A DNA stretch of 64,000 bases, from positions 11,323 to 75,322 of the forward strand of contig CAJMPT010000006.1 of assembly GCA_905215465.1 (NCBI GenBank), written 5' to 3'. The DNA comes from an uncultured bacterium (GTDB lineage: Bacteria > Actinomycetota > Coriobacteriia > Coriobacteriales > Atopobiaceae). The notes beneath the pieces are model-generated. The model did no database searches. It saw only the letters and a list, made by a program, of their open reading frames with translations, and was not told the DNA's origin. Below, piece by piece: positions 54,093-62,513 of the stretch (within the stretch, counting starts at the first letter, position 1; each line of letters starts with the position of its first letter). Made by a program: the position numbers and the translations under genes.

Positions 54093-54151
54093 CATACAGC
54101 TTTTGGAAATTGCGGGCGCGATTTGCGCCGCGCCCCTGAGGAGGTCTAGTC

Positions 54152-54340
54152 ATGTCGAAGGTTTGTGAGTTCTGCGGTAAGCACGCGGTTGCTGGTCGTT
54201 CCATCAGCCACTCCCACCGCACCGTCGCCCGTACGTTCAAGCCCAACATTCAGCGTGTCACCGTCGTTGTCGACGGCCACAAGAAGAAGGCCAACGTCTG
54301 CACCCGCTGCCTGAAGTCCGGCAAGATCGCCCGCAGCTAG
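54152..54340 (+). CDS. rpmB: Ribosomal protein L28 (zinc-binding form)
   Basis: The 62-residue protein starts MSKVCEFCGKHAVAGRSISH and ends NVCTRCLKSGKIAR. The two CxxC pairs are those of the zinc-containing (C+) L28 type. GAGGAGGTC precedes ATG 54152. It is a single-gene unit with its own promoter and terminator. Confidence 0.97.
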   Translation: MSKVCEFCGKHAVAGRSISHSHRTVARTFKPNIQRVTVVVDGHKKKANVCTRCLKSGKIARS

Positions 54341-54368
54341 TACGTGCGCAAAATCAGTGCTTCTGCAA

Positions 54369-54396
54369 GGAGGTCGCCTCGGCGGCCTCCTTTTTT
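54369..54396 (+). terminator. rpmB terminator
   Basis: GGAGGTCGCC pairs with GGCGGCCTCC (one G-T pair) and is followed by six T residues. Confidence 0.92.
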
Positions 54397-54545
54397 GTTG
54401 CCGCGTTGACGTGGCCGCCCTTCTCGTCGACGCTTGCAGGTATTTGTGGCCGGCGAGGGCGTCCGCGGCGTCCACTGTCACCTGCAAAACGGCGGCGAGA
54501 AGAGCGGCTGCCCGGAAGATTTCAGCTGGTAACTGAATACCCTCC

Positions 54546-54562
54546 CAATTAATGTCCGGTGG
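54546..54562 (+). promoter_or_regulatory. Shared leader motif, copy 2 (CAATTAATGTCCGGTGG)
   Basis: It lies 157 bases before the SPFH operon. The gap 54397-54719 also holds TTGCAGGT/ACCTGCAA arms (54434-54487), a tandem TTTCTGAC pair near 54680, and a TACAAAG about 15 bases after the motif. No gene is seen in the gap. Confidence 0.55.
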
Positions 54563-54719
54563 CCGTGGTTTCGTACAAAGAAATGGCCCCGCCCACCACG
54601 CAATGGCTTCCGCTAAGCAAGCATTCAAACCATTTGCGTGAATGCGCGGCGTACCATGGTTAGGCGTCTCGAACTGTCTTTCTGACTTTCTGACTACGTC
54701 TTGCGGGAGGAATGCAGCC

Positions 54720-56111
54720 ATGTCCCTGTTCCACAGCGATAACCCCAAGGAAGAGCAGCACTCGGGCATCCTTGGCGCCTTCTCGGTCGACAACATCAAG
54801 TGGGAACCTGGTGACGAGGCGGGTGCGTCCCTCGTGGCCTTCCGCTACCCGTACGAGGACTTCCCCAACGGGTCCTACCTCCACGTGGCCCAGTCCCAGG
54901 TGGCGGTCTTCACCAACAACATGGAGGCGGGCGGCTCCCTTGAGTCCACCGGTGACGGAGACTCGCAGGTCAGCGTCTTTGTCGGCCCGTGCAAGATCAA
55001 GCTGGACACTGGCGACAGCCGCTTTGCGCCTTTCCGCAATGTGACGCACGCCCTCACCGGAGGCTCCTCTGCCTTCCACTCGGTGGTCTACTTCATCAAC
55101 ACCAACTACATGAACGAGCTCAAGTGGGGCACCACTGACCCGATCATCGTCCAGGACCCCGAGGAGCAGGTCAACGTCCACGTGCGCGCCTACGGCCTCT
55201 TTGGCGTCCACGTCGAGCAGAACGACCCGGGCCTTGCCCCCATCCAGGCGCGTAAGTTCCTGACCAAGGTCGTGGGAACGCGCAGCCAGTACACGCGCGA
55301 GGAGCTCACCTCCTTCATGCGCGCCAAGATCTTGGAATACGTGCCTGACCTTCTGGCCAAGTCCATCATTGACCAGGGCGTCTCGGTCCTCAAGATCTCG
55401 GCCCATCTGAGCGAGTTCTCGTCCCAGCTCCAGGAGAAGCTCACGGACCACTTTGAGACCTTTGGCCTCACGCTGGACAACTTCTCGTTCAACAGCATCA
55501 AGCCCTTCGAGGATGACCTCGCCGTCCTCAACCAGGCCAAGATCAGGCGCCAGACCAGCATCCTGGAGGCTCAGGGCAACGCCGCCAAGATGGACCTCGA
55601 GTCCGAGGCGCTTGCCCGCAAGCGTGCGCGCGAGGGCTACACCTATCAGCAGGAGCGTGGCATGGACGTCATGCAGAGCGCTGCCTCCAACGAGGGCGGC
55701 GGCTCCTCGGGCCTCATGGGTGCCGGCATGGGCCTGGGCATGGGCGTCGGCGTGGGTGGTGCCTTTGGTGCGGGCTTTGCCAACCTGGCAAACCAGACCG
55801 TGGAGTCCATCGCCGGCGCTGCGGCCCCGTCTGCGTCGGCAGCGCAGCCAGCGGCGACTGCTGCCGCCAAGGGTGCGGCGTGCCCCAACTGCGGCCACGC
55901 CAACCCCGCGGGCGCCAAGTTCTGCCTGGAGTGCGGCACTAAGCTCGAGCAGGGCAAGGTCTGCCCCAGCTGCGGCCACCTCAACCCTCCCGAGGCAAAG
56001 TTCTGCCTGGAGTGCGGCGCCAGACTGGGCGTTCCCACCTGCCCTGACTGCGGCACCGACCTGCCCGAGGGGACCAAGTTCTGCCCCAACTGCGGAAGAA
56101 AGATCCAGTAA
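54720..56111 (+). CDS. SPFH/band-7 protein with three C-terminal zinc ribbons (YdjI-like)
   Basis: The 463-residue protein has an SPFH domain of the virion-core/YdjI type (about 25-290; GAFSVDNIKWEPGD at its start), then a helical stalk (QAKIRRQTSILEAQGNAA). A Gly/Met-rich stretch (MGAGMGLGMGVGVGGAFGAG) could lie on or in a membrane. Three zinc ribbons (CPNCGHANP, CPSCGHLNP, CPDCGTDLP, each paired with a CLECG or CPNCG) end it. B. subtilis YdjI works with zinc-ribbon and membrane partners in recruiting PspA. GGGAGGA before ATG 54720 fixes the start. It is first in a five-gene operon and no PspA is present. Confidence 0.85.
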   Translation: MSLFHSDNPKEEQHSGILGAFSVDNIKWEPGDEAGASLVAFRYPYEDFPNGSYLHVAQSQVAVFTNNMEAGGSLESTGDGDSQVSVFVGPCKIKLDTGDSRFAPFRNVTHALTGGSSAFHSVVYFINTNYMNELKWGTTDPIIVQDPEEQVNVHVRAYGLFGVHVEQNDPGLAPIQARKFLTKVVGTRSQYTREELTSFMRAKILEYVPDLLAKSIIDQGVSVLKISAHLSEFSSQLQEKLTDHFETFGLTLDNFSFNSIKPFEDDLAVLNQAKIRRQTSILEAQGNAAKMDLESEALARKRAREGYTYQQERGMDVMQSAASNEGGGSSGLMGAGMGLGMGVGVGGAFGAGFANLANQTVESIAGAAAPSASAAQPAATAAAKGAACPNCGHANPAGAKFCLECGTKLEQGKVCPSCGHLNPPEAKFCLECGARLGVPTCPDCGTDLPEGTKFCPNCGRKIQ

Positions 56112-56123
56112 GGAGGACGTGTC

Positions 56124-56828
56124 ATGAGCAATACCACCAAGCGCGTCGTCATTGGTGAGGCCGTGGTCCTTGTCGCCTGGCTCATCGTCATGTTTGCCTG
56201 CCACAACATCCTCATGAGGCCGACCGTCTTCTTCTCGTCGCTGCTGTTCGGGGTTCTTGCCTTCATCGTGTCGACCGTCTCCATGGCCCTGGCGGACCGC
56301 CAGGGAGGCTCCAGCGCCATGGCCGAGACCAGCTATGGGCTTCCCGTGGTGGCCTCCGTGGGGCTCTTTGCCGTGCTGCTCGTTGCCAACACGGTGTTCT
56401 GCCTGGCCTCCTTTGCCTGGATCTCAACCACTCCGGTCGTCATCGTGAACGTGGTCATCCTGGCGATCATGGTGCTCGTGCGCATGGGGCTTGACTCCCA
56501 CGCAAGGACGGCCCAGGCCAACGTTGCCACTGCGGCGGCCAAGACCAGGACCTGCGCAAACTTCTCGAGCCTTCTGGGAGCGCTTCTGGCCCAGGCGCAG
56601 GACCCTGAGGTCAGCTCCGCGCTTCTCGCCCTCAAGGAGGAGGTCTCCATGAGCTCCAACGTCTCCCAGCCGCCCGTGCGGGACCTTGAGGATACGTTCG
56701 CGGCCCAGCTCGCAAGCGTTGAGGCCTCCATCCAGTCCGGTGCGCAGGCCAAGCAGACCTTGGACCTTGTCTCACAGGCAAGGGCCACGTGGCGCAAGCG
56801 CAACGCCGCTCTGACTTCTATCAAATAG
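56124..56828 (+). CDS. Membrane protein of the SPFH operon
   Basis: I do not recognise a family. The 234-residue protein has four probable membrane segments in the first 120 residues (VVIGEAVVLVAWLIVMFACH, then near 36-56, 73-93 and 100-117). A soluble helical C-terminal half follows (AQANVATAAAKTRTCANF to RATWRKRNAAL). AAGGAGGA precedes ATG 56124, twelve bases after the SPFH stop. The layout suggests a membrane anchor whose cytoplasmic helix contacts the operon partners. Confidence 0.75.
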   Translation: MSNTTKRVVIGEAVVLVAWLIVMFACHNILMRPTVFFSSLLFGVLAFIVSTVSMALADRQGGSSAMAETSYGLPVVASVGLFAVLLVANTVFCLASFAWISTTPVVIVNVVILAIMVLVRMGLDSHARTAQANVATAAAKTRTCANFSSLLGALLAQAQDPEVSSALLALKEEVSMSSNVSQPPVRDLEDTFAAQLASVEASIQSGAQAKQTLDLVSQARATWRKRNAALTSIK

Positions 56829-56880
56829 GTTTCCTAGGGCGCCTCGCCTGGCGTCCCGCTGTGAGAAACGGAGGTTTGTG

Positions 56881-57693
56881 GTGGAGGTATTCGGGCTTAC
56901 GTGCGCCGGCTGCGGAAGCACCGACGTTGACTTCAACACGGAGACCAGAAAGGTCACCTGCAACCAGTGCGGCAAGGTGGAGTACTACTCTAGGGCCCAG
57001 CTTGGCGCCACTGGCAAGATCGTCATCGCCAAAGACAACGCCATCAAGTTCTTTAGGGACGGCAACCTGTCTGGCGCGCGCGAGTTTGCCGTGGACGTCC
57101 TGAACGTCATGCAGGACAACGCGGCGGCCCTCTTCATCGTTGCGTACTGCAACGAGTTCGTTGAGGGTCAGGCTGGCGCCATGGACGGGTTCTTCCGCAA
57201 GACCGAGCCCATGCCGCTTGAGTCTGACGAGGTCAAGGACCTTATCGCCCTGTTTGGGGACAAGCTTCCCAACCTGCGTGACTTTGAGGTCCAGATGGTG
57301 ACGCTGGTGGTCAAGAACCTGCAGAGCCCGGACGACCGCGCCCGTCTCAACGAGTTCATCGACCTCGTGTGTCCCTACTGCATCCTGCGCTATGCGTCCG
57401 AGGACTTCATGACGCCCGAGCGCGAGGACTTTTACCGCGACCTAGCGGACAACTGCGACATTCCCAAGACCTGCCTGGCGCTTCTCAAGGGAATCCGCGA
57501 GCTGCCCAGCTCGCCTTACCAGGCGGGCTCCTTTGGCATGAGGGTCAGGGCCGCCTACTTCCTCGAGCACTACGTGGAGCCCGTGGGAAGGGTCGTCGCG
57601 GCAATGAAGTCCAGCCAGTTCAAGCCCAAGTTCCAGCAGGCGTACGAGCGGGAGCACGAGCAGTACCTCCAGCTCATGGAGCAGGCCTCCTAG
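56881..57693 (+). CDS. Zinc-ribbon helical protein of the SPFH operon
   Basis: The 270-residue protein opens with a zinc ribbon (LTCAGCGSTDVDF and VTCNQCGKVEYY). An all-helical body follows (NAIKFFRDGNLSGAREFAVD) that looks like TPR-type repeats, and a second Cys pair is in LVCPYCILRY near 160. GTG 56881 is preferred because GGAGG lies six bases away; GTG 56878 is too close. No membrane segment is present. It probably works as an adaptor in the same assembly as the SPFH protein, an inference from operon structure. Confidence 0.75.
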   Translation: MEVFGLTCAGCGSTDVDFNTETRKVTCNQCGKVEYYSRAQLGATGKIVIAKDNAIKFFRDGNLSGAREFAVDVLNVMQDNAAALFIVAYCNEFVEGQAGAMDGFFRKTEPMPLESDEVKDLIALFGDKLPNLRDFEVQMVTLVVKNLQSPDDRARLNEFIDLVCPYCILRYASEDFMTPEREDFYRDLADNCDIPKTCLALLKGIRELPSSPYQAGSFGMRVRAAYFLEHYVEPVGRVVAAMKSSQFKPKFQQAYEREHEQYLQLMEQAS

Positions 57694-57755
57694 ACTGCCT
57701 GTACTTTTCTCTCTGACTCCAAGAACGGGTCCAAGACCCTGAAGGGATGGTAAGA

Positions 57756-59429
57756 ATGTCAACTACCGATGTCATCAACCTCTCTGGCGTCGAGAGCGCG
57801 ATCCGCAACCTTGGCCATAGGGTCGACGTCCTTGACTCCCACGTGGTCAGCGTGGATGCGCACGTGTCCGGCGTCGAGTCCGAAGTCTCCCGCGTGAGGA
57901 GCGAGCTTGCCGAGCTGCGTCAGGACTTTCAGCTCATGATGGATGAGCAGCGCCGCGCCTCGGCCCTGGAGCAGGCCGCCACCGAGCTTGTCAGCGTCAG
58001 GCAGGAGATGGATAAGAAGTTTGGCAACTACAGCGTGGTGAGAAACACCATGGTGGGCATCCTGCAGGCAACCGATGCCGCGCTCGTCAGGAAGGCGACC
58101 ATCTCCACGGTCTCCGAGGAGCTCATGATCTCCACGCCCGACTATTGGCTGGCGCCGGTCCTGGTGGCCCTGGCCGCGTGGATCAACAATAACCGTGACC
58201 TGGCCGAGCGCGCCATTGCCGAGGCCGTGCGCCGCGACAACGAGCACACCTCCCTGGCCATGGCCCTCATCTGCAGGAGAAACCACCGCACCAGCACCTG
58301 CTACGAGTGGCTCTCCAGGTACTTCTCCACGCAGAACGCCGCCAGGATCGACGCGGACTCCATGGTCTACATCGACGCCTACATCAACGGCATCTTTGGA
58401 CCTGATGAGAAGCACCTCTGCGATGACTACATGAGCCGCTGGATCACCCAGATTCAGAGCCAGACCCCGCAGTTTGAGGAGAGACAGTCCCAGTCCTGGG
58501 CGGAGTACTTCAAGGGCTACGAGCAGTCCGGCGGGTCCAAGTACCCCGCGCTGAAGGCCGTGGTCAAGGAGTTTGGCTACATCGACAAGTACCTGGGCAA
58601 GATTGGTGCCATGGAGAAGATCTCCGAGAGCTTCGAGGGCATCCGCGGGGCGGAGGTCGACGCTCGCACGCTTGCCGAGCAGGTGGACAGCCGCCTGATG
58701 GAGCTCGTCAACTCGGACGACCCCAAGGAGCGCCAGCTGCGCGAGCAGGAGGAGTACCTCTTGGCGGTCAAGGCATGCGAGGGAGACGTGGCCAAGGCAC
58801 GCAGCCTGGTTGACCAGCAGAAGCGCGAGAAGCGCGAGAAGACCATGGACATCGTGGAGCAGATGACGCGCATCGTGCGGGACGAGAGCTCCAACGCGGA
58901 CGCAAGCAGGAAGAAGACCGCGCTTCGTTTCCTCGGAGGCTACATCAACAACGGCTTTGGCAAGTACCGCGACAACGGGACGCCAGAGTTTCCCGAGAAG
59001 GTCACGCTCGAGCTCGATGGTTGGACCGGCCATGTGACGATGGGCGAGGACGGTACGTCTGCCAAGGCCGATTACGCCGCCTTCTTGGAGACCAAGAAGG
59101 CCGCCGAGCTTGCGGACCTCGAGAAGAAGACCGTCTCCAAGGACTATGTGTACGCGGCCATTGGCTGCGTGGCCGCCGGCGTCGTTTCCTTCTTCGCAAT
59201 TGGCCCGGCGGCGGGTGTCGTCCTGGTGCTGGCCGCGCTTCTCTTCTACAAGTCCTCGAAGGACAAGGACGTTGCCCGCGAGAAGGGCGGCAAGGAGATT
59301 GCCGAGAAGTACGCGGAGCAGGTAAAGAACGGAAACAGGGAGATTGACCTGGCTCTTGCGCAGTGGAAGGACGCCAAGGCCGAGGCGGACAGGCGCTGCG
59401 CCATCCTCAAGCTCGACAAGGTCGCATAG
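57756..59429 (+). CDS. Coiled-coil protein with C-terminal membrane hairpin
   Basis: The 557-residue protein has an N-terminal coiled coil (about 8-90; VDVLDSHVVSVDAHVSGVES then heptads). A helical repeat-like centre follows (about 100-400). Two membrane segments come near 465-505 (YVYAAIGCVAAGVVSFFAIG and AAGVVLVLAALLFY), then a charged tail. No enzymatic motif is visible. ATG 57756 with GAAGGG nine bases upstream is preferred over ATG 57747. It lies 62 bases after the zinc-ribbon gene. I do not recognise the family; the shape suggests a membrane-tethered effector or scaffold. Confidence 0.75.
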   Translation: MSTTDVINLSGVESAIRNLGHRVDVLDSHVVSVDAHVSGVESEVSRVRSELAELRQDFQLMMDEQRRASALEQAATELVSVRQEMDKKFGNYSVVRNTMVGILQATDAALVRKATISTVSEELMISTPDYWLAPVLVALAAWINNNRDLAERAIAEAVRRDNEHTSLAMALICRRNHRTSTCYEWLSRYFSTQNAARIDADSMVYIDAYINGIFGPDEKHLCDDYMSRWITQIQSQTPQFEERQSQSWAEYFKGYEQSGGSKYPALKAVVKEFGYIDKYLGKIGAMEKISESFEGIRGAEVDARTLAEQVDSRLMELVNSDDPKERQLREQEEYLLAVKACEGDVAKARSLVDQQKREKREKTMDIVEQMTRIVRDESSNADASRKKTALRFLGGYINNGFGKYRDNGTPEFPEKVTLELDGWTGHVTMGEDGTSAKADYAAFLETKKAAELADLEKKTVSKDYVYAAIGCVAAGVVSFFAIGPAAGVVLVLAALLFYKSSKDKDVAREKGGKEIAEKYAEQVKNGNREIDLALAQWKDAKAEADRRCAILKLDKVA

Positions 59430-59479
59430 GCAAGACGAAGGAACCAGACGCCGCACTGCGGCGAGAAACGGAGCAAGAC

Positions 59480-59671
59480 ATGTCTGATGACAAGAGCACG
59501 ATGGAGACCGGCTCCTCGCTGGGCGGCAACGACGCCCTGGCCGAGCTCAGCGACCTGTTTGCCGAGGATGACGAGAAGATCAGGCAGTCCGAGGCCAACG
59601 TCTTGAGCCAGAACCTCACGGGCTTTGCGAGCTGCTTTCCCGACTGGGACCTTCATCCGCCGGTAGCATAG
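59480..59671 (+). CDS. Small acidic protein, last gene of SPFH operon
   Basis: The 63-residue protein begins MSDDKSTMETGSSLGGND, has an acidic helix (ALAELSDLFAEDDEKI) and ends in a hydrophobic/aromatic tail (FASCFPDWDLHPPVA). ACGGAGC precedes ATG 59480. It lies 50 bases after the coiled-coil gene and before the operon terminator, so it is co-transcribed. A short partner that docks through its C-terminus is plausible; no family is recognised. Confidence 0.6.
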   Translation: MSDDKSTMETGSSLGGNDALAELSDLFAEDDEKIRQSEANVLSQNLTGFASCFPDWDLHPPVA

Positions 59672-59701
59672 GCGGGCTTCTCGCCAGCCGTTGACGTTGG
59701 G

Positions 59702-59739
59702 CGCCCGGGTGCGGCAGGTTGTCGCGCCCGGGCGTTTTT
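59702..59739 (+). terminator. Terminator of SPFH operon
   Basis: CGCCCGGGTGCG pairs with CGCGCCCGGGCG (one mismatch) and is followed by five T residues. Confidence 0.9.
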
Positions 59740-59776
59740 GCGCCGCCGCGCGCTCGCCGATGCGGAAGGGGCGGGC

Positions 59777-59795
59777 TGAATTATTGTCCGGTGGC
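59777..59795 (+). promoter_or_regulatory. Shared leader motif, copy 3 (TGAATTATTGTCCGGTGG)
   Basis: It lies 60 bases before the next small gene. It differs from the other copies by ATT for AAT before GTCCGGT. A second TTAATTGTC word follows 15 bases later (59801). Confidence 0.55.
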
Positions 59796-59854
59796 TGTGC
59801 GTTAATTGTCGCATCTTTAGCGTGTGGCGTGTCCCATGCAGGGAGGAGGCCTTC

Positions 59855-60271
59855 ATGGGCAAGAAGACCGAGCAGGAGAAGCAAGAGGAGTTCAGCCGTT
59901 TCTTCGATGGGCTAGTTGCAAAGGGCAGTGTGGACGAGGATGACCTTTGCAGACTGAGCGAGATACTGGAGGATGACGCGGCCAACAGCGGAGACGGGCT
60001 GATGCGCTTCTGTGTCAGCGCGGATGACCTGTTCTATGAGGATAAGGCCATGTGCTTTAAGGAGGAGGCTGAGGTCGCTTTCGAGAAACTCCTCGAGTGG
60101 AAGGTGGGCCGTCCGCAACTGGACCGCGTGACGGTCACCTCGTGGGAGACTGTGGGCGAGGGCGAGCAGCTGAGCGAGATGGTGGTAACCCAGGACGGCA
60201 TCTACCAGTTCACGTACAGCGAGTTCTGGCCAATCGAGGGCAAGCTGTTCCGCATCGGCGAAGACCGATAG
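59855..60271 (+). CDS. Hypothetical acidic protein, 138 residues
   Basis: No family is recognised. The protein has a charged helical N-terminal half (KKTEQEKQEEFSRFFDGLVA) and a C-terminal beta-like part with many aromatic residues (VVTQDGIYQFTYSEFWPIEG). GGAGGAGG before ATG 59855 is a strong ribosome site. It lies 18 bases before the antitoxin-like gene and shares a leader motif with the other accessory operons. Confidence 0.7.
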   Translation: MGKKTEQEKQEEFSRFFDGLVAKGSVDEDDLCRLSEILEDDAANSGDGLMRFCVSADDLFYEDKAMCFKEEAEVAFEKLLEWKVGRPQLDRVTVTSWETVGEGEQLSEMVVTQDGIYQFTYSEFWPIEGKLFRIGEDR

Positions 60272-60289
60272 GCGGGGAGGGGAGTCAAC

Positions 60290-60520
60290 ATGAACGGTTT
60301 CCTGAAGGTCTGCATTACCATTCTGCTGGCGCCCGTCGTCATTCCGCTCATGATTGCCGGCCCGAGCGGCGAAAGCGCCGTTCTCGTCGGCGAGGATGAC
60401 TGGGCCGCCATGAGGGAGACCCTGTACCTAGCGGGCATTCCTGGGATGACTGAGAGCCTCCTTGCGGGAACAGCCGAGAGCCAAAGGGATTGCGTGGATG
60501 CCTCTAGTCTGAAGTGGTAA
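60290..60520 (+). CDS. YefM/RelB-type antitoxin C-terminus on a hydrophobic N-terminus
   Basis: The 76-residue protein has a C-terminal segment that closely matches the toxin-binding half of Phd/YefM antitoxins: GESAVLVGEDDW, then METLYLxxIPGM-type text (here RETLYLAGIPGMTESLLAG) and a C-terminal Leu-Lys-Trp. The usual N-terminal DNA-binding helices are missing. Instead there are ~22 hydrophobic residues (FLKVCITILLAPVVIPLMIA). GGGGAGGGGAG precedes ATG 60290. No YoeB/RelE-like toxin follows. It is either a decayed antitoxin or a membrane-anchored variant. Confidence 0.65.
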   Translation: MNGFLKVCITILLAPVVIPLMIAGPSGESAVLVGEDDWAAMRETLYLAGIPGMTESLLAGTAESQRDCVDASSLKW

Positions 60521-60571
60521 AGACTCTTTCTGACCGCACCCGCCGCAAACAAGCCGCCGCGCCCTTCTCCG

Positions 60572-61054
60572 CTACCGCTCCTGGATCTGCTTGCCCGTGA
60601 GGTGCTCCACCTCGATGACGTAGAGCTGGGCGGCCTTGATGTTCTTTGAGACCTCCACCTCGACCTCCTCGGCGGAGGGGTAGTACTTGAGTGCAAGCTC
60701 GCGGATCTTCTGGACTGTGAGCTCAGGGTCGCTCACCAGGTGGCAGCGGCCGTAGACAACCGTGCTGCGCACGTAGGGCGCCCACTCGCCGGGCTTGTGG
60801 AACTCGCCGCCGTAGACGGTGAAGCAGACCTTGTCGCTCTTGGCCAGGGAGTCGACCTTGTGGCCCTGCTTGGCGCCATGGAAGTAGATGCGGTTCTCGC
60901 CTGCGTCATAGACAAAGTTGAGGGGCAGGGCAAAGGGGTAGCCGTCGTCTCCGTTCACGGCAAGGACGCCGCGCCTCTCGCTGATCAGCAGCTCGCGGGC
61001 CTCGTCATCGGTGATGGCGCGGTTCTTCCTGCGCAGGGGACGGAACTCCGTCAT
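60572..61054 (-). CDS. NimA-like pyridoxamine 5'-phosphate oxidase-fold protein
   Basis: The 160-residue split-barrel flavoprotein reads RNRAITDDEARELL at its start (here RKNRAITDDEA) and continues GVLAVNGDDGYPFALPLNFVYD, ENRIYFHGAKQGHKVDSLA and VCFTVYGGE. These are marks of the PF12900 NimA/NimC group, some of which reduce 5-nitroimidazoles. AGAGGAGAAG precedes ATG 61054. Its upstream region collides with the truncated TraG-like gene 15 bases away on the other strand. Confidence 0.88.
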   Translation of the reverse strand: MTEFRPLRRKNRAITDDEARELLISERRGVLAVNGDDGYPFALPLNFVYDAGENRIYFHGAKQGHKVDSLAKSDKVCFTVYGGEFHKPGEWAPYVRSTVVYGRCHLVSDPELTVQKIRELALKYYPSAEEVEVEVSKNIKAAQLYVIEVEHLTGKQIQER

Positions 61055-61068
61055 GACTCTTCTCCTCT

Positions 61069-62463
61069 GTGGGTCGGCTGGCTTTGCGGTCCATTGTCTC
61101 AAATCGGGCAAATCCCGGGGGAGGGCAAATTGCCCTTGCACGTCGTCCGGGCGGTGGCAAGACCCGCAACCACCTCAAGCCCAACCTCCTCCAGGCGTGC
61201 GAGTCCTACGTCGTGCTTGACTCCAAGGGCCGCCACGCCTGCGAGATGGGCCCCTACCTGCGCAGCCAGGGCTACCAGGTCGAAGTCATCGACTTCACCA
61301 CGATGGCGGGCACCATTGGCTACGACCCCCTCAACAACGTGCGCTGGCGCGGCGGCCGGCCGCTCTCGCAGGACGTCATTGCCATCGCGAGCGCCATCTG
61401 CCCCAAGCAGGACATGGGCAGCGACCCCTTCTGGGGCCTTGCCGCGGCCAACTACCTGGCGAGCTACATCGCCTACGTGTTCGAGGCCCGGCCCGACGAC
61501 GAGCAGAACATGGCCTCGGTGGTGAGCGTCTTCGAGCAGGCCTGCTCGGGCGACGCCGACGAGCTCTTTGCGGACCTGGCCCGCGAGGACCCGGACTCCT
61601 ACGCCGTGGCGCTCTACCGCCGCGCCAGGGCCACGGCGCGCGCCGAGAAGATGCACGCCAGCATCATGGGAATCCTCGCAGCCAACCTCCTGCCGCTTGC
61701 GTTCGACGGTGCGCTTACGTCCTTCCGCAACCTCCACCAACTGGACTTTTACACGCTCGGCATCGAGAAGCGCGCCGTCTTCGTGACCATGGATGACCTC
61801 GACGACAGCCTGGTCCCGCTCACGAGCCTCTTTGTGCGCCAAGCCTTCTCGGCCCTGTGCGACTATGCCGACACGGAGTGCGAGGGCGGCCGCCTTCCGG
61901 TGCCCGTGCGCTTCATGCTGGACGACTTTGCCAACCTCACGCTGCCTGGCTTTGACCACGTGCTCTCCGTGGTGCGCAGCCGCGAGGTGAGCTGCACCGT
62001 CATCTGCCAGACGGTGAGCCAGCTCGTGGCGCGCTATGGCGAGGCCGAGGCCAACTCGATCATCGGCAACTGCGACCGTCAGCTTGTCCTTGGCTTCCAG
62101 GACGAGGCCACGGTCAGGTACTTCTCGCTGCGGGCAAACCGCACGCCATCGACCCTGCTTGAGACGACGCCCGGCAGCTGGTGGTACTTCGAGCGCGGAC
62201 ATCGCGGCACGTGCGAGCCGGCCTACGTGCTCGAGGGCCACCCGGCCTACGAGCAGTGCCTTGCGCTTGAGGATCTTGCGGCGTCGGGCGCGGTCATCGA
62301 GTGGGACGAGCCGGACGCCGAGGACGATCTGGGCTGCTTCTGCGTCGACCGGTGGGGCAACCTCATGGAGTGCGTGCGGTGCGAGCTGGGCGGACGCTGC
62401 CTTGGCCCCAACGTCTCCTACGAGCAAAACTGGAAGGCCGCCCATGCCGCAGACGTCGCGTAA
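61069..62463 (+). CDS. TraG/VirD4-like coupling ATPase, 5'-truncated remnant
   Basis: The 464-residue frame matches the soluble part of type IV secretion coupling proteins: RPGGGKTRNHLKPNLLQ (P-loop, first Gly replaced by Arg), SYVVLDSKG, YDPLNN, then VRFMLDDFANL (Walker B) and SVVRSREVSCTVICQTVSQL. The N-terminal membrane region and about 100 preceding residues of the family are absent. Upstream the frame gives unrelated residues, and its only start is GTG 61069 without a ribosome site, against the divergent NimA gene. I read it as a fragment of an integrative element, possibly still translated. No relaxase or other transfer gene is present. Confidence 0.75.
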   Translation: MGRLALRSIVSNRANPGGGQIALARRPGGGKTRNHLKPNLLQACESYVVLDSKGRHACEMGPYLRSQGYQVEVIDFTTMAGTIGYDPLNNVRWRGGRPLSQDVIAIASAICPKQDMGSDPFWGLAAANYLASYIAYVFEARPDDEQNMASVVSVFEQACSGDADELFADLAREDPDSYAVALYRRARATARAEKMHASIMGILAANLLPLAFDGALTSFRNLHQLDFYTLGIEKRAVFVTMDDLDDSLVPLTSLFVRQAFSALCDYADTECEGGRLPVPVRFMLDDFANLTLPGFDHVLSVVRSREVSCTVICQTVSQLVARYGEAEANSIIGNCDRQLVLGFQDEATVRYFSLRANRTPSTLLETTPGSWWYFERGHRGTCEPAYVLEGHPAYEQCLALEDLAASGAVIEWDEPDAEDDLGCFCVDRWGNLMECVRCELGGRCLGPNVSYEQNWKAAHAADVA

Positions 62464-62513
62464 GGGGCAGGGCCGCGTGCCTGCGGTATCGTATCTGCAC
62501 TCATCGAACTCTT

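Noticed and set aside
61069..62463. An active conjugation system
   Set aside because: Only one truncated coupling ATPase is present; no relaxase, VirB4 or integrase gene is seen in the window.
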